The notes: generated by a model from the letters alone, not told the origin. Counted from the stretch's first letter, positions 1-5,978 are shown. The stretch: DNA of 7,148 nt from Candidatus Omnitrophota bacterium (GCA_027065215.1 JAMOOT010000288.1:1-7148); one strand, 5' to 3'. A program made the numbers and translations.

Positions 1-274
1 AGTATTTCTTATGCGGGCGTATATAAAGAGGGCAATGCAGGGCAAGATTAAGGAATCGGCTGATCAGATCGGACAGGCCTGGGATTATTCTGATGCAGAT
101 CCTTCTACAACTGTTTACTACAGCAACTATGTTGTAGACAGTACTACCACAGAGACACAGGATATCCATGGGGCAAGTATGGTGAATTATGACTCTTTCT
201 ATCAGGAACGTCACGAATATATAAACGCGGTAAAACTCAATGATTATCAAAATGTTTCATATGGAGTGTGGTAA
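1..274 (+). CDS. Flp/Tad-type pilin, 5' truncated
   Basis: This is the C-terminal part of a pilin-like protein; the reading frame is open from base 2, so the leader and most of the transmembrane helix lie upstream of the window. The visible start reads VFLMRAYIKRAMQGKIK, a hydrophobic helix end followed by a basic stretch. This matches the same region of the pilins at 476-802 and 786-1085, which is the main reason to call it a pilin. An ATG at position 11 is in frame but falls inside this conserved segment, so it is not the real start. The remaining roughly 70 residues are polar and rich in Tyr, Asn, Ser and Thr, as expected for an exposed pilin domain. The stop TAA (272-274) shares a base with the next ATG, so the two genes are probably translationally coupled. 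That it is a Tad pilin subunit is inferred from homology with its neighbours and from context. Confidence 0.75.
   Translation, partial: VFLMRAYIKRAMQGKIKESADQIGQAWDYSDADPSTTVYYSNYVVDSTTTETQDIHGASMVNYDSFYQERHEYINAVKLNDYQNVSYGVW
263..266 (+). promoter_or_regulatory. Ribosome binding site (GGAG) deciding the start at 274
   Basis: GGAG lies 7 bases before the ATG at 274, a normal distance. It is only 1 base before the in-frame GTG at 268, which is too close. The ATG is therefore the preferred start of the next gene. Confidence 0.55.
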
Positions 275-450
275 TGTGCTATCTTAAAGCACAGGCACAA
301 TTAGAATATGCCCTGTTGATAGGTGCGATTGTTGCAGCAATGATAGCGGTTATCTACGCCAGGAAGGCAGATTTTGCTCGCCTTCCGAATGCTATCTCTA
401 CTGTAGGAAATTTAAACAATATTACGGGCGAGATAACAGAGACTGATTAG
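274..450 (+). CDS. Small Flp-like prepilin (58 aa)
   Basis: This small protein has the size and layout of an Flp pilin subunit. The leader is MCYLKA, with likely cleavage between A6 and Q7, giving a mature start QAQLEYALL. Gln at +1, Glu at +5 and Tyr at +6 match the Flp/class III prepilin pattern. Residues 9-28 form one hydrophobic helix (LEYALLIGAIVAAMIAVIYA), followed by a short polar tail of about 30 residues ending TGEITETD. In Tad systems such proteins are processed by a prepilin peptidase and polymerised into the fibre. An upstream in-frame GTG at 268 is possible, but the ATG at 274 has the better-spaced GGAG and sits in a TAATG stop-start overlap with the preceding pilin. Its minimal C-terminal domain makes it the most Flp-like of the first four pilins. 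Whether it is the major subunit cannot be told from sequence. Confidence 0.82.
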   Translation: MCYLKAQAQLEYALLIGAIVAAMIAVIYARKADFARLPNAISTVGNLNNITGEITETD

Positions 451-465
451 ATAACGGGAGATAGC

Positions 466-470
466 GGGAG
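466..470 (+). promoter_or_regulatory. Ribosome binding site (GGGAG) for the GTG start at 476
   Basis: GGGAG is spaced 5 bases from the GTG at 476. The ATG two bases earlier (474) is followed at once by TGA, and the frame upstream of 476 reaches a TAA at 452, so the GTG start is well supported. The 25-base gap also contains an earlier near-copy of the motif (ACGGGAG, 454-460). Confidence 0.6.
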
Positions 471-475
471 AAGAT

Positions 476-802
476 GTGAATCCTATAGAGGATATTATAG
501 ACCAGAGATATGGGCAGAATTTCAGTGAATATGTCTTGTTAATAGTTGCCTTTACTGCGGCGTTATTTGCGATGCAGACCTATGTGCGAAGAGGCGTTCA
601 GGCAAAACTCAGGGATATTATGGTGAGTTCCAATTTTACTGGGGCCCCTCATCCAGTGCAAGACCAAGCCAGTGGAGTAAATATGTATGTCAATACCATT
701 TCGAATGTCGAGCAGACCAGGTCAGCGAATTTCGTCTGGGTTAATAATGGGTTTAAATATATTGAGGAGACCAAAACAATTACAGATGAAAAGGAGGAAT
801 AA
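476..802 (+). CDS. Flp/Tad-type prepilin with acidic leader (108 aa)
   Basis: The predicted protein has a 13-residue leader with likely cleavage at G13|Q14 (RYG then QNFSEYVLL), giving Gln +1, Glu +5 and Tyr +6. A hydrophobic helix follows at about residues 16-35, then the basic segment TYVRRGVQAKLR, shared in pattern with the first and fourth pilins. The C-terminal 60 residues are polar and rich in Asn, Thr and Val, consistent with an exposed domain on a pilus subunit. The start is a GTG with a good GGGAG. The oddity is the leader itself: MNPIEDIIDQRYG is net acidic, whereas prepilin leaders are normally basic. Its last 17 bases overlap the next gene, implying coupled translation. The family call is firm; the specific role (major, minor or tip pilin) is unknown. 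Confidence 0.82.
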   Translation: MNPIEDIIDQRYGQNFSEYVLLIVAFTAALFAMQTYVRRGVQAKLRDIMVSSNFTGAPHPVQDQASGVNMYVNTISNVEQTRSANFVWVNNGFKYIEETKTITDEKEE

Positions 803-1085
803 AGGGCAATCCTTTTCCGAGACGGCATTGCTCTTTATGATAGTGGTTGCAGCGATCTTTCTTATGGCAAGGTATGTGAAGAGGGCCAGTGAAGGGCGAA
901 TTTATTCTTTGATAGAAAGTGGACTGGGAACAGGGCTTTATAATGAAAATGCTACGATCACATCTGTTAGGGAGGTAAATAAGACGATAAACACGGTCTA
1001 TGAGACAGTAAATAACGAGACAGTAGTGAACCAACAGGTTAGCACAAAAGAGAGCCAACATGTTATCTTTGAAAGCGGCCTTTAA
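786..1085 (+). CDS. Flp/Tad-type prepilin (99 aa)
   Basis: A short basic leader, MKRRNKG, is followed by a likely cleavage at G7|Q8 and the mature start QSFSETALL (Gln +1, Glu +5). One hydrophobic helix (about residues 13-29) leads into FLMARYVKRASEGRI, very close to FLMRAYIKRAMQGKI of the truncated first pilin. The C-terminal domain of about 55 residues is polar and rich in Asn, Thr, Val and Glu. The frame is open back to 687, but the ATG at 786 gives the canonical seven-residue leader placed directly before the motif, so it is the better start. That start lies inside the previous gene (17-base overlap) with no clear Shine-Dalgarno sequence, which suggests translational coupling. It is probably a Tad pilus subunit. 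A paralogue of the first pilin by tandem duplication is a reasonable inference. Confidence 0.82.
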   Translation: MKRRNKGQSFSETALLFMIVVAAIFLMARYVKRASEGRIYSLIESGLGTGLYNENATITSVREVNKTINTVYETVNNETVVNQQVSTKESQHVIFESGL

Positions 1086-2103
1086 AAGAACAAAAGAGGC
1101 TCAGGCTCTTCTTGAATTGACTATATGGGGAGCATTAATGCTGATGGTCTCCTCAATGATAGTTTCTTACATTATGTATTTTATCTATCAACAGGACCTA
1201 ATGATTAGAAATTTTCGAAGTGCGGTCAAGTTTGCTGCAGGTAAAGGCCGAACAGGTGGAATGGTCTATCAAGTTATGGTTGAACATAGAAGGATCCCTG
1301 CAATAGGTCCAAGTTTTATTCCTGGGTACCGAGAGATACAAAATGTAGTGGGAGTAATTTGGTCTTGGAATATTATGTGGAAAGAATCCAAACAGGATCC
1401 AGATCAAGCCGCAACAATAGTTAGGTATATAGTAGATGGGAAAAACGTGTCTAAACAAATTCCCAAAAATCCAAATGCCAATAATCTTCTGCCTGACTCG
1501 TTAAAAAACAAGGATCGTGATTTTTTGGTAATAGATGCCTCACCTGATGAATATATATTGTCTAAGAAGGATGGTGTGTTGAATTTGTTAGATGGTTATG
1601 TGAGATATCACTACCCGGATACATACAATATGGTAACGGATTTGTTTGATGAGTTTGATATAAGTTCTGGTGAGGGTGCAGATAATAAATCCTACTTAGA
1701 GATGTCAGATGAAGAAAGGGCAGATTATTTGAATAAAATACAAGATGCGATTGATAATTTAGAAATGATAAAATCAGATATTGAAGACGAAAAGGATGAT
1801 GCAGCTGCACCTTCAATTTGGGAGGGAAGGGAAAAATCTGTGAATGACGCAATATCAAAACTATCAGGACTTCACGATTATCTCGCAAATGAGAAATGGC
1901 GTGGGGATGTGGAGTCTGTTGGAGATCTATTGGGCAAGAAGACCTTGGTTCAAGACCAACGGGTGGAGACCATCCAAGTGGGGCCAAGTCAAAAAAAGGT
2001 AGATATAACAGGTAACTATACGGTAATCCATGAATCTGAAATTACATCAGGTAATGTAGAGATAACCTGGCAGGCTGATAATGAGAGTATTGAGGAAAAT
2101 TAA
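1060..2103 (+). CDS. TadE-like minor pseudopilin with long C-terminal domain (347 aa)
   Basis: The leader MLSLKAAFKRTKEA is basic, with likely cleavage at A14|Q15 followed by QALLELTIW (Gln +1, Glu +5). A hydrophobic helix spans about residues 21-43. The segment after it (RNFRSAVKFAAGKGR, 50-64) resembles the R/A-rich stretch after the TadE helix, hence the TadE-like call. In known systems TadE is a pseudopilin needed for pilus assembly. At 347 aa this is roughly twice the usual TadE length. Residues about 190-285 are strongly acidic and predicted helical, and residues about 300-340 look beta-rich (VETIQV, KVDITGNYTVI, NVEITWQA). The start lies 26 bases inside the previous gene, with only a weak GAGAG at 1050-1054; a TTG at 1069 would shorten the leader. 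It also overlaps the next gene by 23 bases. Family membership is likely; the function of the large domain is unknown. Confidence 0.72.
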   Translation: MLSLKAAFKRTKEAQALLELTIWGALMLMVSSMIVSYIMYFIYQQDLMIRNFRSAVKFAAGKGRTGGMVYQVMVEHRRIPAIGPSFIPGYREIQNVVGVIWSWNIMWKESKQDPDQAATIVRYIVDGKNVSKQIPKNPNANNLLPDSLKNKDRDFLVIDASPDEYILSKKDGVLNLLDGYVRYHYPDTYNMVTDLFDEFDISSGEGADNKSYLEMSDEERADYLNKIQDAIDNLEMIKSDIEDEKDDAAAPSIWEGREKSVNDAISKLSGLHDYLANEKWRGDVESVGDLLGKKTLVQDQRVETIQVGPSQKKVDITGNYTVIHESEITSGNVEITWQADNESIEEN

Positions 2104-2332
2104 AAGGAAAGGTCAGATTGCCTTGGAGGCCATTATAGCCGTAACCATAATGGTTATGTTTGTGGCCTTTATGGCCCAGTTTATAGGATGGGAGGTTTAT
2201 GATATGAACAAAAGAACCAATGCATATAAAAACGCCAGGGATAACAAGATCTATGGCGATCAATTAGGATCTATATCAGTTAACGTATATTCAGGATCCT
2301 CATTTTATGCTTTTTATAAAAATGAAAGGTAG
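2081..2332 (+). CDS. Small TadE/pilin-like protein (83 aa)
   Basis: The very basic leader MRVLRKIKRKG is followed by probable cleavage at G11|Q12 and QIALEAIIAV (Gln +1, Glu +5), strikingly like archaeal class III prepilins. The hydrophobic helix runs to about residue 32, then comes GWEVYDMNKRTNAYKNARDNKIYG, in the position where TadE proteins carry their R/A-rich stretch. The remaining 25 residues are polar with aromatic residues (VNVYSGSSFYAFYKNER). The start codon lies 23 bases inside the TadE-like gene, with a weak CAGG six bases upstream. The stop is 8 bases before the next gene. Its size fits a minor pseudopilin or a reduced TadE/TadF-type subunit; the exact role cannot be assigned from sequence. 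The prepilin call rests on the motif, helix position and context. Confidence 0.78.
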   Translation: MRVLRKIKRKGQIALEAIIAVTIMVMFVAFMAQFIGWEVYDMNKRTNAYKNARDNKIYGDQLGSISVNVYSGSSFYAFYKNER

Positions 2333-2340
2333 TTAGCAAG

Positions 2341-3972
2341 ATGATAAAGGGTAAGCAGTGGAAACTTATAAGGAAAAACCTTAACAAGGCAGGACAGGTA
2401 GCCAGCCTTATACTTCTTTCTATTGCGGTATTGTTTTTTTTAGGTTCAGCAGGTATCTTTTTCGCCCAGAAAAAAATGTTACAGACCAAGGCTATGATAG
2501 CCGCTGATGCAGGAGGGATGTATCTAAATTCCCAGATAGGCAGTTATGCCCACTATCTTTCTTGCAAGTATATTGGGTGTAGGTGTCACAAAAGCAAAAA
2601 ACGGTGGGCAATGCTTGCGATTATTCCTCTAATGATAGCGGCTATAGTTGCGGCAGCAACGGGGCACGGAGAATTCGCTATTGCACTTGCCACCACAGCA
2701 ATGTCCTTAGGAGTTAGTGATGAGATACAGGTTGAGCAAGGAGTTAAGGCTCTTAATAAGATGTTCAAACAGTTGGCTGCTACGAATGTTAAGGAATACT
2801 ACAAGTGGAGTACCATTTACTATGTCTCCCAGATGTTAGTAGACCCCGGAGCTATGGCTGGATTGTTAGAGGACATCAAGAACAAGTCCGAGTCAGAGAA
2901 TGCAGGCAAAAGTTCAGATGGTCTTTATAATCTTGCTGACGCCATAGCGGATGAATTATTGGATGCCTATGATGATACTTTGGGATCTCTTACCACTACC
3001 GTTACTGTCTCCTATGGAGACAAGACTATTTATACAGAAGTTAATTCTATACCCTCCATCTTGTCTGCTATAGATGAATGGGATTCCTTGGTTGGAGGCA
3101 GGGTGGTGGATCCTTCTTTCTATACAGAATCAGACCCAGATTTGGGGTATAATTATACAATATCCAGCACTGATTATGTTAGGTACGTACTCTTTCAAAA
3201 TCCCTATCCTGATGGGAGTGGTGATGACCTTAGTTTAAGTGGGCTTATGTTTGATCTTCGTCTAGATTATATAGATGGGATAGATGCCTTGCTTTCGATA
3301 AGGGATTTTGAAGTATGTGATCCTAATGAAGAGGATTGTTCTGACGAGGATACTTACTCTGTAGAACTCAATAAGGCCAAAGACGCCCTGCAGGCAATGA
3401 AGGATAACATCAATAGATATGACTTGGATTCTTATGGCCCGTTGAGAGTAGTATCCTATTGTTGGGCGGATGATTTTGATTGCATACAATATGACGGAGA
3501 TCCTTATAGTACATTACAGTATATTTCCAGTAGTTCCTCTCATAGTTCATATTATCTGGATTCCCCAAAGATGTCGAGAGGTGATTATCAAAATTTGAAG
3601 GATGATTTGATGGGCCAGATAGATAGCCTCATTCAGGCAATAGACTCGTTTTTAGCCAGAGTAGATTCGATATTTAACAAATACAAAGACGAATTGGATT
3701 ATTGGTTTGGCCCTGTTAATTACGATTACGAATATACTTGGACGGATTCCTTAGGGAGGCATCATCGTTTAAATGTGGGGGTAGAATTTAAATTGCCAAA
3801 GATAAAAGTCAAAAAGAAGTTGTTTAAGGTCAAAATTAAACTCAAGAGGTGCAAGCAGACTATGCACGTTATGGCCTGCAGAAATAATTTTTGTTACCAT
3901 TCCACTGTTCATTATAATGCCCATGGCGGGGATGGGCCTACTACTTCTCATTGGTGGATAGACGGGTATTAG
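2341..3972 (+). CDS. TadG-like pilus assembly protein, cysteine-paired (543 aa)
   Basis: The basic N-terminus (residues 1-16) is followed by AGQVASLILLSIAVLFFLG, a prepilin-like site G18|Q19 and a helix to about residue 42. Then comes LQTKAMIAADAGGMYL (47-62), which resembles the Q..ADAA..L stretch after the TadG helix. Unlike its neighbours it has Leu (L23) instead of Glu at +5, as is usual in TadG. Residues 88-124 form a second hydrophobic region. The large downstream part is acidic and Tyr/Ser-rich. Ten cysteines fall in clusters: C75, C80, C82; C326/C333; C374/C381; C504, C513, C518. A strongly basic stretch (487-503) precedes a Cys/His/Trp-rich tail. Known TadG proteins are large envelope-associated Tad components. 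Here the protein sits between pilin genes and two bases before the next one, so it is probably co-translated. The TadG assignment rests on the N-terminal pattern only; the rest is unrecognised. Confidence 0.68.
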   Translation: MIKGKQWKLIRKNLNKAGQVASLILLSIAVLFFLGSAGIFFAQKKMLQTKAMIAADAGGMYLNSQIGSYAHYLSCKYIGCRCHKSKKRWAMLAIIPLMIAAIVAAATGHGEFAIALATTAMSLGVSDEIQVEQGVKALNKMFKQLAATNVKEYYKWSTIYYVSQMLVDPGAMAGLLEDIKNKSESENAGKSSDGLYNLADAIADELLDAYDDTLGSLTTTVTVSYGDKTIYTEVNSIPSILSAIDEWDSLVGGRVVDPSFYTESDPDLGYNYTISSTDYVRYVLFQNPYPDGSGDDLSLSGLMFDLRLDYIDGIDALLSIRDFEVCDPNEEDCSDEDTYSVELNKAKDALQAMKDNINRYDLDSYGPLRVVSYCWADDFDCIQYDGDPYSTLQYISSSSSHSSYYLDSPKMSRGDYQNLKDDLMGQIDSLIQAIDSFLARVDSIFNKYKDELDYWFGPVNYDYEYTWTDSLGRHHRLNVGVEFKLPKIKVKKKLFKVKIKLKRCKQTMHVMACRNNFCYHSTVHYNAHGGDGPTTSHWWIDGY

Positions 3973-3974
3973 TA

Positions 3975-4163
3975 ATGGATACAATGAAACAAACAGATGG
4001 TTTTAGTATAATAGAGTACATCGTCCTTACTTCAGCGGTGATATTGGGGTTAGTTGCAGTTATGGCCTTGTTTGAGTCGGCCCTGAAGAAGAAGCAATAC
4101 GATAGTATCTCTTCTTTGTTTGGGCCAGGATTTTCTACCAATGCCACTTATACTTCTCAGTAG
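3975..4163 (+). CDS. Flp-like prepilin next to tadB (62 aa)
   Basis: This small single-helix protein has a leader MDTMKQTDG, likely cleavage at G9|F10 and the mature start FSIIEYIVL, with Glu +5 and Tyr +6. Phe replaces the Gln found at +1 in the other pilins. A hydrophobic helix (about residues 12-31) is followed by FESALKKKQYDSISSLFG and a short polar tail, the typical size of an Flp major pilin. The ATG at 3975 comes two bases after the TadG-like stop. A second in-frame ATG at 3984 would give a six-residue leader and cannot be excluded; the frame also stays open upstream to 3951 inside the previous gene. It ends 29 bases before tadB. Its size and EY motif make it a candidate for the main fibre subunit, but that is inference. 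Confidence 0.8.
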   Translation: MDTMKQTDGFSIIEYIVLTSAVILGLVAVMALFESALKKKQYDSISSLFGPGFSTNATYTSQ

Positions 4164-4192
4164 GAGATTATAATGTAATGAAAGGGGGATAG

Positions 4193-5047
4193 ATGGACTG
4201 GTTTGGTGTTATCGTTGTCTTGATCGTAGGCGGATCTGTGGCAGCAATAACCCTCTTACTAAGCCCGCTATTTAGCAAGAGGTATAGTGATTTCCAGGAA
4301 AAGCAGGTCAAGAAGGTAGAACTTGCCTTGGATGAACTCCTTCTCCCTATTCCTCGCAACAAATTAAATCTTTTGTATATCATCTCTATGTTAGCAAGTG
4401 GAATAGTGCTTTATCTAATTACTACGAGCCTCTTTTTGGCCCTACTTGGTTTTTTGTTGGGTAGTGTTATTCCTATGATGATAATTCGAATCTTGGAAGA
4501 GAATCGAAGGAAAAAATTTTTGGATCAATTAGTGGATACATTAGGGCTTTTATCTTCTTCCTTAAAGGCTGGCCTGACCTTGCCTCAGGCATTCGAGGTT
4601 ATAGTGGAGGAGATGTCCTCGCCAACGAAGGAAGAGTTCGCCTTAATCTTACATCAAATGAAGATGGGGATTCCTTTGGAGGAGGCATTAACCCGCTTAA
4701 GAAGGAGGATAAGAGATGATGATGTAGATATAGTCGTTATATCCGTTCTGGTAGCAAGGGATACAGGGGGAAATGTTACAGAAGTGTTTTCCAATCTCTC
4801 CAAGATGATAAGGGAGAAGAAAAAGTTAATGCGAAGGGTTCAGGTCCTTACTGTGCAAGGCAGGTTGCAGGCGATGATAATATCTGCTATGCCCTTTTTC
4901 TTTGTTCCCTTTGTCCTTTCTCAGGATCCGCATCATTTTGATATGTTTTTTCAGGACCAAGTAGGGCAATTTTTGTTAGTTTACGCCATAATTTCTCAAC
5001 TTTTGGGTCTGTTTTTCGTGAAAAAATTGGGTAAAATAGAGGTGTAG
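4193..5047 (+). CDS. tadB: TadB, Tad pilus inner-membrane platform protein
   Basis: TadB is one of two polytopic T2SF-domain proteins that form the inner-membrane platform on which the TadA ATPase acts to polymerise pilins. The 284-aa length is typical. Predicted membrane segments lie at about 5-24, 60-78, 80-100, 223-242 and 258-277. The T2SF domain spans about 110-240, with the family pattern FLDQLVDTLGLLSSSLKAGL (109-128, including the G127-L-T-L-P-Q-A stretch) and the second signature ARDTGGNVTEVFSNLSKMIR (188-207), then the RRVQVLTVQGRLQAMII entry to the next helix. The start has a strong AAAGGGGG four bases upstream (4181-4188). It is the first gene of the group with a strong independent ribosome site after the pilin run, and it is followed closely by tadC. 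Confidence is high; the order B then C follows the usual tad arrangement. Confidence 0.92.
   Translation: MDWFGVIVVLIVGGSVAAITLLLSPLFSKRYSDFQEKQVKKVELALDELLLPIPRNKLNLLYIISMLASGIVLYLITTSLFLALLGFLLGSVIPMMIIRILEENRRKKFLDQLVDTLGLLSSSLKAGLTLPQAFEVIVEEMSSPTKEEFALILHQMKMGIPLEEALTRLRRRIRDDDVDIVVISVLVARDTGGNVTEVFSNLSKMIREKKKLMRRVQVLTVQGRLQAMIISAMPFFFVPFVLSQDPHHFDMFFQDQVGQFLLVYAIISQLLGLFFVKKLGKIEV
5039..5044 (+). promoter_or_regulatory. Ribosome binding site (GAGGTG) deciding the tadC start
   Basis: GAGGTG ends 5 bases before the ATG at 5050 and only 2 bases before the in-frame GTG at 5047. The ATG is preferred, giving a 298-residue TadC that begins MEFILAL. Confidence 0.6.
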
Positions 5048-5049
5048 TG

Positions 5050-5946
5050 ATGGAATTTATCTTAGCCTTAAGTATTGCTGCCTTTGTTGGAGGAGTGGTA
5101 TATGCCTATCTTTATATGAGGCAGAGGGATACAGAACTCCAGCGGAGGTTTAAGAAGTGGTCGGAAGATGTTGTCAATTATCCAGTAAAGGGCCGCGATA
5201 ATCTCAAGGTTATATTATACGCAATAAGGCCGATAAGTGCGTTAAACGACCTATTGCCCCTTGCCTTTGTAAAGAGGGCAATAAGCAGGCGATTAATTAC
5301 AGCCAATCTTCCAATAACCGTCAATGAGTTTCTTGCCCTGAAAGAATTAAGTGCAGTTGCATTTGTATTGTCTTACTTTTTGATATTTACGAAGTGGCCG
5401 GGGATTGAATTGATAGGGATTTTATTATTGGTAGGCTTTTTCTTCCCGGATATGCTCCTCAACGACAGAATAAGGAAACGAAAGGCCGAGATCTCGCGCG
5501 AACTCCCCAACGTCATCGATTTGCTTACTCTGTGCGTAGAGGCAGGGATGGATTTTATGCTGGCGGTAAGGCGGGTTGTAAGCGATTACAAACCCTGTGC
5601 CGTAACAGAAGAATTGGCCTATGTCTTACGCCAGATTCAGATGGGGCGCTCAAGATCCGAGGCATTGAAACACTTTGCCTGGCGAGTTGATATGCCAGAA
5701 GTCTCCTCTTTTGTAAGGTCCTTAATCCAAGGAGACAGGATGGGGACCCCTATTGGGGAGATATTGCGAGTGCAGGCAGAAGAGATGCGATTGTATCGCA
5801 TAATGAAGGCCGAAGAGGCTGGGATGAAGGCCCCGATAAAGATGCTTCTGCCCTTGCTTTTTTTCATAATGCCTGTTATACTTATAGTGGTAGCAGGGCC
5901 GATATTGCTGAAGTTTATTCGAGGAGGAATCTTCAGCGGGTTCTAA
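5050..5946 (+). CDS. tadC: TadC, Tad pilus inner-membrane platform protein
   Basis: TadC is the partner of TadB in the Tad platform. The 298-aa protein has an N-terminal membrane segment (2-22), a cytoplasmic region with many basic residues, two further hydrophobic segments (about 101-135) and a T2SF domain from about 145 to 285. Clear family motifs are ELPNVIDLLTLCVEAGMDFM (151-170), the MGRSRSEALKHFA stretch (198-210), SLIQGDRMGTPIGEILR (224-240) and KAEEAGMKAPIKMLLPLLFF (253-272), which leads into the last membrane helix. This K-AEEA--KAP-K pattern is characteristic of TadC. Only two bases separate it from the tadB stop. It ends 32 bases before the exported protein gene; no convincing terminator lies between, so the downstream gene may be in the same transcript. 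Confidence 0.93.
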   Translation: MEFILALSIAAFVGGVVYAYLYMRQRDTELQRRFKKWSEDVVNYPVKGRDNLKVILYAIRPISALNDLLPLAFVKRAISRRLITANLPITVNEFLALKELSAVAFVLSYFLIFTKWPGIELIGILLLVGFFFPDMLLNDRIRKRKAEISRELPNVIDLLTLCVEAGMDFMLAVRRVVSDYKPCAVTEELAYVLRQIQMGRSRSEALKHFAWRVDMPEVSSFVRSLIQGDRMGTPIGEILRVQAEEMRLYRIMKAEEAGMKAPIKMLLPLLFFIMPVILIVVAGPILLKFIRGGIFSGF

Positions 5947-5978
5947 AAATAAGCCCGTAAGAGTAAACAAGGTGAAAA

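Noticed and set aside
638..657. ACTGG / CCAGT inverted repeat with the GGGGCCCC palindrome
   Set aside because: It is a short stem inside a coding region with no associated T-run or regulatory context, and is most likely chance.
687..785. Upstream extension of the 99-aa pilin to an ATG at 687
   Set aside because: The extra 33 residues would precede a canonical short basic leader (MKRRNKG) and overlap most of the previous gene's outer domain. The ATG at 786 fits the prepilin pattern.
1562..1987. 141-codon open frame on the minus strand inside the TadE-like gene
   Set aside because: It is a shadow of a well-supported plus-strand gene. The peptide is His/Pro/Leu-rich without recognisable motifs, and the AT-rich region favours chance open frames.
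4169..4174. Perfect TATAAT hexamer in the 29-base gap before tadB, as a possible internal promoter
   Set aside because: No reasonable -35 sequence lies 16-18 bases upstream (ACTTAT-like only). A start site about 7 bases downstream would put the AAAGGGGG ribosome site at the very 5' end of the transcript.
5937..5957. Inverted repeat CGGGTT / AAGCCCG around the tadC stop, as a possible terminator
   Set aside because: The stem is only 6 pairs with a bulged G and an 8-base loop, and no T-run follows. It does not qualify as an intrinsic terminator.
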